From UBA9676 sp035532275 (GTDB taxonomy: Bacteria > Actinomycetota > Actinomycetes > Streptosporangiales > Streptosporangiaceae), in NCBI GenBank assembly GCA_035532275.1, contig DATKRG010000237.1, positions 1-41,397 of the forward strand: DNA of 41,397 nt. The letters are read 5' to 3'. The notes below the pieces were generated by a model that worked only from the letters and a program-made list of their open reading frames with translations, did not search any database and was not told the DNA's origin. This document shows, one piece after another, positions 29,294-37,637 of the stretch (position 1 is its first letter; each line of letters opens with the position of its first letter). Position numbers and translations under genes: made by a program.

Positions 29294-30535
29294 GTGGAAT
29301 CCACGCTCACGCGCCCGCGCGAGGTCGCGCTGCTGGGCTCGACCGGGTCGATCGGCACCCAGGCGGCCGACGTCATCCGGCGCAATCGGGATCGCTTCCG
29401 GATAACCGCGCTGGCGGCGGGCGGCGGCAATCCGGGCCTGCTGGCGAGCCAGGCGGCCGAGTTCGGGGCCCAGGTGGTCGCTGTCGAACGCCAGAGCGCC
29501 GTTGCCGAGCTCCGCGAGGCGCTGCGGGCGCAGGGGGCTCCCGGGGACATCACGGTGCTCGCCGGGCCGGACGGGGTGGCCGAGGCCGCCGCCTGGCCCT
29601 GCGACGTGGTGCTGAACGCGGTGACCGGGTTCGCCGGGCTGGCGGCCACCCTGTCAGCGCTGCGCGCGGGCCGGGTGCTCGCGCTGGCGAACAAGGAGTC
29701 GCTGATCACCGGTGGCCCGCTGGTGGCCGGCCTGGCCCGGCCCGGCCAGATCGTCCCGGTGGACTCCGAGCACTCGGCGATCGCGCAGTGCCTGCGCGGC
29801 GGGCAGGCGGCGGAGGTGGCCCGGCTGGTGCTGACCGCCAGCGGCGGGCCGTTCCTGCACCGCAGCCGCGCTGAGCTGGAGGAGGTGACCCCGGAGCAGG
29901 CGCTGGCGCACCCGACGTGGAACATGGGGCCGGTCATCACGATCAACTCGGCGACGCTGGTCAACAAGGGCCTGGAGGTGATCGAGGCCCATCTGCTGTT
30001 CGGCGTCGGCTTCGAGGCGATCGAGGTGGTCGTCCACCGGCAGTCGGTCATCCACTCGATGGTGGAGTTCACCGACGGGTCGACTATCGCCCAGGCCAGC
30101 CCACCCGACATGCGGATCCCGATCGCGCTGGCGCTGGGCTGGCCCGACCGGGTAGCCGGCGCCGCCCCCGCCATCGACTGGACCGGCCCGCACACGTGGA
30201 CCTTCGAGCCACTCGACGAGGAGGCCTTTCCCGCGGTCCAGATCGCCCGGGCAGCCGGGCAGGCGGGGGGCACGGCCCCCGCCACCTACAACGCCGCGAA
30301 CGAGGTTTGCGTCGGGGAGTTCCTGGCGGGCAGGCTTGCCTTCGCCGGCATCGTCGACATCGTCGCGCAGGTAGTCTCGGAGCATGACGGCCGCGCGGGG
30401 GAAACCGTTGCACTGGCGGATGTTCTCGCCGCGGACCGGTGGGCGCGAGACCGGGCTCGGGAACTGAGCGGTACGCGGGTCCGCCGCGCCCATCCTGTGG
30501 ACGCGGCCCGTAGGAGGGGAGATTCCGCCGGATGA
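29294..30535 (+). CDS. dxr: 1-deoxy-D-xylulose-5-phosphate reductoisomerase
   Basis: 413 residues, GTG start. This is the second enzyme of the MEP isoprenoid pathway, converting DXP to MEP with NADPH and a divalent metal. The NADPH-binding motif LLGSTGSIGTQAADVI is at the N-terminus. The metal and substrate motifs VDSEHSAIAQCL (metal-binding Asp and Glu), LTASGGPF, HPTWNMGPVITINSATLVNKGLE (in parts) and HRQSVIHSMVEF are all intact. The C-terminal tail ARRRGDSAG is slightly extended. The stop overlaps the next gene's start (ATGA), placing it first in an operon with the site-2 protease and ispG. Confidence 0.97.
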   Translation: MESTLTRPREVALLGSTGSIGTQAADVIRRNRDRFRITALAAGGGNPGLLASQAAEFGAQVVAVERQSAVAELREALRAQGAPGDITVLAGPDGVAEAAAWPCDVVLNAVTGFAGLAATLSALRAGRVLALANKESLITGGPLVAGLARPGQIVPVDSEHSAIAQCLRGGQAAEVARLVLTASGGPFLHRSRAELEEVTPEQALAHPTWNMGPVITINSATLVNKGLEVIEAHLLFGVGFEAIEVVVHRQSVIHSMVEFTDGSTIAQASPPDMRIPIALALGWPDRVAGAAPAIDWTGPHTWTFEPLDEEAFPAVQIARAAGQAGGTAPATYNAANEVCVGEFLAGRLAFAGIVDIVAQVVSEHDGRAGETVALADVLAADRWARDRARELSGTRVRRAHPVDAARRRGDSAG

Positions 30536-31719
30536 GCTTCCTGCTCGGCGTCCTCATCTTCGTTCTGGCCCTGCTCTTCTCGATCATGCTGCACGAAGCG
30601 GGCCACTTCGTCACCGCCAAGAAGTTCGGCATGAAGGTGACCCAGTTCTTCGTCGGGTTCGGGCAGACGCTGTGGTCGCGCACCAGGGGTGAGACCGAGT
30701 ACGGCGTCAAGGCGATCCCGGCCGGTGGCTACGTGAAGATCGTCGGAATGACCGACATCGAGGACGTCGACCCGGCCGACGAGCCGCGCTCGTTCCGGCG
30801 CCAGCCGGGCTGGCAGCGGATCATCGTGCTGGCGGCCGGGTCGTTCATGCACTTCGCGCTCGCCTTCGTGCTGCTGTTCATCCTGGCGGCAGGGATCGGC
30901 CTGGCCAGCGCGAGCGGTTCGACCACCGTCGGCGCCATCGACACCTGCGTGCCCGCCAACCTGAAGGCCGGCTGCACCGCGTCCGACCCGTCCTCGCCCG
31001 CCAAGCTGGTCGGCATCCGGGCCGGTGACAAGATCATCGCAGTCGGGGGAACCCCGGTCACCGGCTGGAACCAGATGGGCAAGGTCATCCGGTCGCAGCC
31101 AGCCGGAACCCCGGTCACGGTCACGGTGGAGCGCGGCGGGCGGCAGCTGACCCTGCACCCCTCGCTGGCCGTGGTCAGCGGCCGCAAGGGGTCATACATG
31201 GGGATCTCGCCGGTTGTCGCGTTCGTCCGGGACGGACCGCTGAGCGCCGTCTCCTACGCCGGCAGCCAGTTCGGCCAGATCATGGCCGGGTCGGTCAAGG
31301 TGGTGGCGAGCCTGCCCCGGGCGATCCCGGACCTGTTTGCCAAGAACCGGGCCAGCACCCCCGGAGGCCAGGTCACCAGCGTGGTCGGCGCGGGCGACGT
31401 GACCGGGCAGGTGCTCGCCTCCAAGATCGGCTGGCAGCCGAAGGTGAGCCTGGTGCTGCTGATCATCGCGTCGCTGAACATCTTCGTCGGCGCGTTCAAC
31501 CTGCTCCCGCTGCTCCCGCTGGACGGCGGTCACCTCGCCATCGTGATCTACGAACGGTGCCGTGCGTGGCTGGCTAGGCTGCGGGGGAGGCCCGACCCGG
31601 GCCTGGTGGACTTCCGGCGGCTCATCCCTGTCAGCATCGGGGTGTTCGCCCTGCTGGTAGGCCTTGGGCTACTCCTGATCATGGCCGATATCGTCAATCC
31701 GGTTCACATCCTCCAGTGA
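30532..31719 (+). CDS. Site-2 intramembrane metalloprotease (RseP/Rip1 family)
   Basis: 395 residues, M50 family. The zinc motif HEAGH is at 21-25 in the first TM helix. The second ligand region NLLPLLPLDGGHLA is in the third. A PDZ domain (about 150-210) lies between TM segments, with LVGIRAGDKIIAVGGTPVTGW. TM helices are at about 1-22, 100-125, 305-335 and 365-390. These proteases cut membrane-embedded anti-sigma factors or cell-division proteins. Its position between dxr and ispG is the conserved actinobacterial arrangement (Rip1 in mycobacteria). Whether it acts on the membrane anti-sigma-like proteins here is unknown. Confidence 0.95.
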   Translation: MSFLLGVLIFVLALLFSIMLHEAGHFVTAKKFGMKVTQFFVGFGQTLWSRTRGETEYGVKAIPAGGYVKIVGMTDIEDVDPADEPRSFRRQPGWQRIIVLAAGSFMHFALAFVLLFILAAGIGLASASGSTTVGAIDTCVPANLKAGCTASDPSSPAKLVGIRAGDKIIAVGGTPVTGWNQMGKVIRSQPAGTPVTVTVERGGRQLTLHPSLAVVSGRKGSYMGISPVVAFVRDGPLSAVSYAGSQFGQIMAGSVKVVASLPRAIPDLFAKNRASTPGGQVTSVVGAGDVTGQVLASKIGWQPKVSLVLLIIASLNIFVGAFNLLPLLPLDGGHLAIVIYERCRAWLARLRGRPDPGLVDFRRLIPVSIGVFALLVGLGLLLIMADIVNPVHILQ

Positions 31720-31723
31720 GGCA

Positions 31724-32902
31724 ATGAGCATCATGACGACAGACCTGGGCATGCCCCAGCCGGCCTGTGAGCCGCTCGCGCCCCGGCGCAAGTCACGCCA
31801 GATCATGGTGGGCAGCGGCAAGCATGTGGTGCCGGTGGGTGGCGGCTCGCCGGTGTCGGTCCAGTCGATGGCCACCACCCTGACCGCCGACGTCAACGCG
31901 ACGCTGCAGCAGATCGCCGCGCTGACCGCGGCCGGCTGCCAGATCGTGCGGGTGGCCGTGCCATCCCAGGACGACGCCGACGCGCTGCCGCAGATCGCCC
32001 GCAAGTCGCAGATCCCGGTCATCGCCGACATTCACTTCCAGCCCAAGTACGTCTTCGCCGCGATCGACGCGGGCTGCGCGGCCGTGCGCGTGAACCCGGG
32101 GAACATCAAGGCGTTCGACGACAAGGTCGCCGAGATCGCCAAGGCGGCGTCGGCGGCCGGGGTGCCGATCAGGATCGGCGTCAACGCCGGCTCGCTGGAC
32201 AAGCGGCTGCTGGCCAAGTACGGCCGGGCTACCGCCGAGGCGCTGGTCGAGTCGGCGCTGTGGGAGTGCTCGCTGTTCGAGGAGCACGGCTTCACCGACA
32301 TCAAGATCTCGGTCAAGCACCACGACCCGGTGGTGATGATCAACGCGTACCGGCAGCTGGCCGCGGCCTGCGACTATCCGCTGCACCTGGGGGTCACCGA
32401 GGCCGGGCCCGCGTTCCAGGGGACGGTCAAGTCCGCGGTCGCGTTCGGCGCCCTGCTGGCCGAGGGGATCGGGGACACCATCCGGGTGTCGCTGTCCGCC
32501 CCGCCGGTGGAGGAGGTCAAGGTCGGCATCGCCATCCTGGAGTCGCTCGGCCTGCGCGAGCGCGGCCTGGAGATCGTCTCCTGCCCGTCCTGCGGCCGGG
32601 CCCAGGTCGACGTGTACACCCTGGCCGATCAGGTCACCGCGGGCCTGGAGGGCATGGACGTGCCGCTGCGGGTAGCGGTGATGGGCTGCGTGGTGAACGG
32701 GCCGGGCGAGGCACGGGAAGCCGACCTGGGCGTGGCATCCGGCAACGGCAAGGGGCAGATCTTCGTGCGGGGCGAGGTCATCAAGACGGTGCCCGAATCC
32801 CAGATCGTGGAGACCCTCATCGAGGAGGCCATGAAGCTGGCCGAGGCGGCCGGCGAGGCCGGGGCGGCCGGTCCGGGTGCGCCTACCGTGACCGTCTCCT
32901 GA
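31724..32902 (+). CDS. ispG: 4-hydroxy-3-methylbut-2-enyl-diphosphate synthase
   Basis: 392 residues; the ATG at 31724 is 3 bp after GAGG, and an ATG at 31733 has better spacing, so the start is uncertain by three codons. IspG (GcpE) converts MEcPP to HMBPP in the MEP pathway with a [4Fe-4S] cluster. The N-terminal TIM-barrel has VQSMATTLTADV and RVNPGNIKAFDD. The cluster ligands are the two Cys of SCPSCGRAQVD and the Cys of GCVVNGPGEA, with the conserved Glu at the end of the latter. It is third in the dxr-protease-ispG operon, so two MEP enzymes are co-expressed. Confidence 0.97.
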   Translation: MSIMTTDLGMPQPACEPLAPRRKSRQIMVGSGKHVVPVGGGSPVSVQSMATTLTADVNATLQQIAALTAAGCQIVRVAVPSQDDADALPQIARKSQIPVIADIHFQPKYVFAAIDAGCAAVRVNPGNIKAFDDKVAEIAKAASAAGVPIRIGVNAGSLDKRLLAKYGRATAEALVESALWECSLFEEHGFTDIKISVKHHDPVVMINAYRQLAAACDYPLHLGVTEAGPAFQGTVKSAVAFGALLAEGIGDTIRVSLSAPPVEEVKVGIAILESLGLRERGLEIVSCPSCGRAQVDVYTLADQVTAGLEGMDVPLRVAVMGCVVNGPGEAREADLGVASGNGKGQIFVRGEVIKTVPESQIVETLIEEAMKLAEAAGEAGAAGPGAPTVTVS

Positions 32903-32912
32903 CCACAGCTGG

Positions 32913-32932
32913 CAGGCCGCGCCAGTGGCCTG
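32913..32932. terminator. Short hairpin between convergent ispG and DeoR-type gene
   Basis: CAGGCC (32913-32918) pairs with GGCCTG (32927-32932) around an 8-nt loop, 10 bp after the ispG stop. It is short and lacks a T-run, so it is only a weak terminator candidate. Confidence 0.35.
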
Positions 32933-32935
32933 ATG

Positions 32936-33799
32936 CTAGGGCGCCAGCATGTGCAGCGCTGGCCTGCGTGCCTCCCCGCCCAGCTCACCGGGGAGAACGG
33001 CCACCCTGGCCGGCGCGTTCGCGATCACCAGCCGGCCGACCCGGTCCGCGGCCAGCTCGCGCGCCTTGGCGGGCAGCCCGCTGTCACTGACCAGCATGTC
33101 CACCTCGGAAAGCTCGGCGAACGAGCACAGGCCGATGATCCCCCACTTGGTGTGATCGGCCACCACCGTCACCTTGCGGGCCGCCTGCATGAAGGCCCGG
33201 TTGGTTTCCGCCTCCGCGAGGTTGGGCGTGGTGAGGCCGGCCACCGGGTCGATGCCGTGGCAGCCCAGGAAGAGCAGGTCCAGGTGCAGGGAGCGGATGG
33301 TCAGGTCGGCGACCGGGCCGACCAGCGCGTCGGACGGGGTGCGGGTGCCGCCGGTGAGGACCACCGAGGCGTCCCGGCCGCCGTGGTCGCCGACCCGGGG
33401 CCTGCGCAGCAGGTTGACCACTCGCACCGAATTGGTCACCAGCGTCACGCCGGGGATGGCGATCAGCCGCTCGGCCAGCGCGAACGTCGTCGTCCCGGCG
33501 GACAGCCCGATCGCGCTGCCGGGCGTGACCAGTTCCGCCGCCGCCTGGGCGATCGCGGCCTTGGCCGGCTGCTCCAGCGTCGACTTGGTGTCGAACCCCG
33601 GTTCGTGGCTGCTCGGCGCGCCCGGCAGGACGGCCCCGCCGTGGACCTTGTCGATCAGCCCGGTCCTGGCCAGTACCTCCAGATCCCGCCGGATCGTCAT
33701 GTCCGAGACCCCCATGCGCAGGGTCAGCTCGCTCACCCGCGCGCTGCCCGAGCCGCGCACCTCCTGCAGGATCAGTGCCTGTCTGTGCCTGGCAAGCAT
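32936..33799 (-). CDS. DeoR/GlpR-family transcriptional repressor
   Basis: 287 residues from ATG 33799 with GGAGGGG eight bases before it. The N-terminal DeoR HTH (about 1-57) contains RHRQALILQEVRGSG, VSELTLRMGVSDMTIRRDLE and GLIDKVHGGAV. The C-terminal effector domain (about 75-250) has the sugar-phosphate isomerase-like GLSAGTTTFALAERL, VVLTGGTRTPSDALVGP and LGCHGIDPVAGLTTPN, and binds phosphorylated sugars or polyols. It is divergent from an ABC sugar importer about 580 bp away, which it very likely controls. TGTTCG repeats in the gap are candidate operators. Confidence 0.92.
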   Translation of the reverse strand: MLARHRQALILQEVRGSGSARVSELTLRMGVSDMTIRRDLEVLARTGLIDKVHGGAVLPGAPSSHEPGFDTKSTLEQPAKAAIAQAAAELVTPGSAIGLSAGTTTFALAERLIAIPGVTLVTNSVRVVNLLRRPRVGDHGGRDASVVLTGGTRTPSDALVGPVADLTIRSLHLDLLFLGCHGIDPVAGLTTPNLAEAETNRAFMQAARKVTVVADHTKWGIIGLCSFAELSEVDMLVSDSGLPAKARELAADRVGRLVIANAPARVAVLPGELGGEARRPALHMLAP

Positions 33800-34381
33800 C
33801 GCGTACCCCTCCAACGCGCGCTGTGCGGGCCGCTGCCCGGCCCGGCCGGGCAGCCCGCTGTGTGACTCCGCCGAGGTAGACGCGCGGACCTGTTCGGCGG
33901 ATGTCCTCAGAATGGCACAAATCTACCCCCCGAACCGCGCTGACCAGCCCTATGAGCGAAGATCACATGTTCGTATCTGCGAGGGTCTGTTCGTTGACGA
34001 TCAAGCTTGTTTGGCCTACGTTAAGGCGTCACGAGAGGCGCGCCGTTCCGGCACACATTCGGCCGGCCGCCCATCGGGGGCAGGTAGCGCTGCCTCAGGA
34101 CGCCCGTGGCGGTCGCGCGCCGGATTGGCTCCGGCGCCAATCCGCCTCAGTTCGATCTTGAATCGAGGGCAGGCCATGCAGCGAGCCGGGGGAGTTCGCT
34201 GCTGGCGCCCGGGGCAGGCCCGCCTTCCCGGCGGGCACCGCCCCACCTGTTATCCCCGCCCAGTGCCGCCGCAGCGGCATCCAGGCCATGCCCGCCGGGT
34301 GGGGACGAGGGACCCCGCCAGCCCATGGCCAGTCGGCTCAGACTGCGCGCGTAATCGGCCGATCACTCCTCTGGAGGCTAG
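33800..34381. promoter_or_regulatory. Long divergent control region of the sugar importer
   Basis: About 580 bp without a convincing gene. TGTTCG occurs at 33891, 33968 and 33988; the last two starts are 20 bp apart, about two helical turns, in the region's AT-richer part (33900-34025), suiting a DeoR-type operator. Further down lie a perfect 9-bp inverted repeat with 6-nt loop (34121-34144, CGGATTGGC arm) and a 7-bp hairpin (34218-34236), which may belong to a long 5' leader of the importer mRNA. Confidence 0.45.
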
Positions 34382-35554
34382 ATGAGACACGTCGACCCGA
34401 AGGTCGAAGAGGCGATCGAGACCCTCAACATGAAGGACGGTCCGTCCCGCCGGAAGCTGCTGACCGGCACTGGCCTGGTCAGCGCCACCGCGGCGGCATC
34501 GGCGCTGCTCGCCGCCTGCTCATCGAGCAGCAGCAGCGGCGCCACCGCCACGCAGGCGGCCGGGAACTTCCCGAAGACCCCCGCCTGGCAGTTCTGGTTC
34601 GTCAACCACGTGTACTCCAACCCGTTCTTCGTGCCGACCCAGTACGGCTTCCAGGACGCCGCCGCACTGCTCGACCTGCCCAAGCCGAACTGGGGCGGGT
34701 CGGCGTCGACCTCGAGCGTCCCGGAGATGGTGACCTACCTGAACACCGCCATCGCGGCAAAGGCCGCGGGGATCGCGACCACGGTCATCAACTCCACCGG
34801 GTTCACCACCCCGGTGGGCAATGCCATGAACGCGGGGATTCCCGTCATCACCTACAACGCGGACGGGCTCTACAAGCCGGGCGGTGTGCCCGACATCGGC
34901 ACCAACCGGCTCTGCTACGTCGGCCAGGCGCTGTTCAACTCGGGCGTGCAGATGGGGAACAGGATCGCGTCCCTGATCCCGGGCGGCGGCGACATCGTCA
35001 TCTTCATCGCCACTCCTGGCACCGGGAACATCCAGCCGCGCTATGACGGCGCGGCGTCGGTGCTGAAGGCACCGAAGTACACCCTGCACGAGATCGCGAC
35101 CGGGGCGGCGACGTCGGCGGAGCTCCCGGCGGAGAAGGCCTTCCTGGCCGCGAACAAGGGCAAGGTCAAGGGCGCGTTCGCGGTGGACGCAGGCTCCACG
35201 AGCTACCTGGCGCAGGCGCTGGCCGCCAATGGCATGACGGGCCTCCCGTGCGGCGGGTTCGACCTGGTCCCGCTGACGCTGCAGGCGATCAAGGCAGGCA
35301 CCGTCAACTTCACCATCGACCAGTCGCCCTATCTGCAGGGCTTCCTGCCGGTGCTCTACCTGTACCTGTACAACCTGTCCGGCGGCCTGGTGTACCCGCC
35401 GAACACCGACACCGGCCTGACCTTCGTCACCAAGGACAACGTCGGCCCCTACCTGAGCACGACAAGCCGGTTCGAGGGCTCCACGGCGCAGCAGAAGTAC
35501 ATCCCGCGGCCGTCCGGGCCAATCAAGAACCCGATCGCAACCTCCAGCACCTGA
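34382..35554 (+). CDS. Sugar-type ABC transporter substrate-binding lipoprotein (Tat-type leader)
   Basis: 390 residues; ATG at 34382 follows GGAGG. The leader has SRRKLLTGTG (twin Arg, residues 23-24), a hydrophobic stretch, and lipobox ALLAAC with Cys46, followed by a Ser-rich linker. This suggests Tat export and lipid anchoring. The mature part is a periplasmic-binding fold of the LacI/RbsB type (Peripla_BP_4) with two lobes (about 60-330): NHVYSNPFF, TVINSTGFTTPVGNAMNAG, IPVITYNADG and TIDQSPYLQGFLPV. Permease and ATPase genes follow, so it delivers a sugar or related solute to that importer. The solute is unknown. Confidence 0.92.
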   Translation: MRHVDPKVEEAIETLNMKDGPSRRKLLTGTGLVSATAAASALLAACSSSSSSGATATQAAGNFPKTPAWQFWFVNHVYSNPFFVPTQYGFQDAAALLDLPKPNWGGSASTSSVPEMVTYLNTAIAAKAAGIATTVINSTGFTTPVGNAMNAGIPVITYNADGLYKPGGVPDIGTNRLCYVGQALFNSGVQMGNRIASLIPGGGDIVIFIATPGTGNIQPRYDGAASVLKAPKYTLHEIATGAATSAELPAEKAFLAANKGKVKGAFAVDAGSTSYLAQALAANGMTGLPCGGFDLVPLTLQAIKAGTVNFTIDQSPYLQGFLPVLYLYLYNLSGGLVYPPNTDTGLTFVTKDNVGPYLSTTSRFEGSTAQQKYIPRPSGPIKNPIATSST

Positions 35555-35561
35555 CAAGGGC

Positions 35562-35582
35562 GCCGGGCGGGCGACCGCCGGC
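35562..35582 (+). terminator. Intercistronic hairpin after the binding-protein gene
   Basis: GCCGGGCGG (35562-35570) pairs with CCGCCGGC (35575-35582) around GCGA, with one bulged G, 8 bp after the stop. It lies in the 158-bp gap before the permease. Such hairpins commonly raise binding-protein mRNA over that of downstream transporter genes (inference). Confidence 0.45.
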
Positions 35583-35712
35583 ACCTGAGATGGCGCCGGC
35601 CGGGAACCCGGGCTTGGGGCAGGCGTGCCGACGCCGGATACTGGTCCTGTCACGACAGGCCGGCCCGGCTGTCGGCGCGCCTGCCCAGCGTGCGGAAGGA
35701 AGTGACCGATAG

Positions 35713-36780
35713 GTGAGCGGAATCGCCCAGCCCACGGCAGAGGCAGCCAGCGCGTCCCCCGGTGGCGGGCCAGCCGGGAACCCGCTGTGGCGCTTTGCCA
35801 GGGCCAGCGGAAGCCTGTTCATCCAGCAGCGCGAAGCCACGGTGCTGGTGGTCGCGCTCGCCCTGTGGGCCTTCTTCTGGCTGAAAAGCCCGGACTTCCT
35901 GACATCTACCAACCTGTCCAACCTGCTGTCCGGCTACGCGGCCCAGTACATGATCCTCGGCATCGGCGAGGTGATGCTGCTGATCAGTGGCGAGATCGAC
36001 CTGTCGGTGGGCTTCAACTTCGCGTTCTCGCCATTCCTCATGCACTACCTGATCGACTTCTACGGCGTGCCGGCGTTCCCGGCGATCCTGATCGCCCTGC
36101 TCTTCGGGGTCTTCGTCGGCTGGGTCAACGGCTTCTTCACCGTGACGCTGCGGGTGCCGTCGTTCATCACCACCCTCGGCACCGCGTTCATCCTGTACGG
36201 GCTCGTCCTCACCACCTCGCACGCGTTCCCGGCCCCGATCCCGGCCAGCGCGGCGGGGATCGGGAAGTGGATCGGCGGCACCCAGTCCGGCACGTTCGCC
36301 TGGACCCAGTTCGTCTGGGCCGTCATCCTGGTGGCGATCTTCCACGTGGTGCTCATCCGGACCCGGTGGGGCCTGCACACGGTCGCGGTGGGCGGCAACC
36401 TGCTCGGGTCGAGGGAGGCCGGCATCCATGTGGCCAGGATCAAGTACGGCAACTTCATGATCTCCGGCTTCATGGGCGCGTTCGTCGGCCTGCAGGTGGC
36501 CTTCTACAACAACACGATCGACCCGAGCTCGGGCGGATTCACGCCGATGTTCTACGCGGTGACCGCCGCGGTCATCGGCGGCACCGCGATGCTGGGCGGG
36601 GTCGGCACGATCCTGGGCGCCTTCCTGGGCGCGATCGTGCTCGCCACCCTCCAGGACGGGTTCACGCTCATCGGGATCAGCGCCAACCCGCTGAACATCA
36701 TCCTCGGCGCGGCGATCCTGGTCGCGATGGTCGCGAACGTCTCACTAGCGCGGCTGCGAATCGAGGGGAGGACCCGATGA
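35713..36780 (+). CDS. ABC transporter permease (RbsC type)
   Basis: 355 residues, GTG start; AAGGAAG lies about 12 bases upstream, slightly far. About ten TM helices of the branched/ribose-type permease family (BPD_transp_2). Landmarks are GEVMLLISGEIDLSVG (the family's hallmark near residues 80-100), VPSFITTLGTAFILYGL, GGNLLGSREAGIHVARIK and GTAMLGGVGTILGAFLGAIVL. It probably forms a homodimer in the membrane. Its stop overlaps the ATPase start (ATGA), showing coupling. Confidence 0.94.
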   Translation: MSGIAQPTAEAASASPGGGPAGNPLWRFARASGSLFIQQREATVLVVALALWAFFWLKSPDFLTSTNLSNLLSGYAAQYMILGIGEVMLLISGEIDLSVGFNFAFSPFLMHYLIDFYGVPAFPAILIALLFGVFVGWVNGFFTVTLRVPSFITTLGTAFILYGLVLTTSHAFPAPIPASAAGIGKWIGGTQSGTFAWTQFVWAVILVAIFHVVLIRTRWGLHTVAVGGNLLGSREAGIHVARIKYGNFMISGFMGAFVGLQVAFYNNTIDPSSGGFTPMFYAVTAAVIGGTAMLGGVGTILGAFLGAIVLATLQDGFTLIGISANPLNIILGAAILVAMVANVSLARLRIEGRTR

Positions 36781-37583
36781 GCGTCCCAGCGCCGGGCGGC
36801 CAGGCGGATCCCGCGGCGGCGGGCGGGGCCGTGCTGCAGGTGGAGCACATCGCCAAGCGGTTCGGTCCAGTGACCGCGCTGGTGGATGTGAACCTCCACC
36901 TGAAACGCGGCGAGGTGCTGGGCCTGATCGGTGACAACGGGGCCGGCAAGTCCACCCTGCTCAAGATCCTGTGCGGCTTCCACCCGCCGGACTCCGGCAA
37001 GATCCTGATTGGCGGGCAGGAAGTAGCTATCAAGTCCGTCGACCACGCCCGCTCGCTCGGCATCGACGTCGTCTACCAGGACCTCGGGCTGATCAACCAG
37101 CTCAGCGTCTACCACAACATGTTCCTCAACCGGGAACGGGTCCGGTGGCCGCTGCTGTCCAACAGGTCCATGCGCAATCTGGCCCGGCAGCGCCTCGACG
37201 ACATGGGCGTCGGCCTGAAATCCGTGGACGTCCCGGTCGCCAGCCTGTCCGGCGGCCAGCGGCAGGCGATCGCGGTCGCCCGGTCGGTCTACTCCGAGGC
37301 GAAGATCCTCCTGCTTGACGAGCCGCTGGCGGCGATGGGCGCCAAGGAGGCGGCGCTGATCCTGGACCTGGTCCGGGACCTCAAGGACCAGGGCGACGTC
37401 TCCATCATCGTCGTCGCCCACAACTACGGCCAGGTGCTGGAGATCTGTGACCGGGTGAACCTGCTCCAGCATGGCGAGATCACCCTCGACAAGCTCAGCA
37501 AGGACACCTCGGTCCAGGAGCTGAACGACATCGTGATCGCGGAGTACCGGGCGGCCCTGGAAGCGCGGCAGCACCCCTCGTGA
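36777..37583 (+). CDS. ABC transporter ATP-binding protein, single-domain sugar type
   Basis: 268 residues with one nucleotide-binding domain. Walker A is GDNGAGKST, the Q-loop region is VVYQDLGLI, the signature is LSGGQRQ, Walker B is ILLLDEPLAAMG, and the switch His is in VVAHNYG. RbsA/XylG-type partners of RbsC permeases usually carry two such domains. This one is half that length, like FrcA-type proteins, so a homodimer is expected. It is coupled to the permease by a 4-bp overlap and completes the importer. Confidence 0.95.
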   Translation: MSVPAPGGQADPAAAGGAVLQVEHIAKRFGPVTALVDVNLHLKRGEVLGLIGDNGAGKSTLLKILCGFHPPDSGKILIGGQEVAIKSVDHARSLGIDVVYQDLGLINQLSVYHNMFLNRERVRWPLLSNRSMRNLARQRLDDMGVGLKSVDVPVASLSGGQRQAIAVARSVYSEAKILLLDEPLAAMGAKEAALILDLVRDLKDQGDVSIIVVAHNYGQVLEICDRVNLLQHGEITLDKLSKDTSVQELNDIVIAEYRAALEARQHPS

Positions 37584-37637
37584 GGGCGGCCGGCGCCGCG
37601 GCTCAACCACCGGGCCGCGTCGGGCAAGATGGCTGGC

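Noticed and set aside
33901..34161. Possible 86-codon gene in the DeoR/importer gap
   Set aside because: Composition and lack of a ribosome site argue against it; the region carries candidate operators instead.
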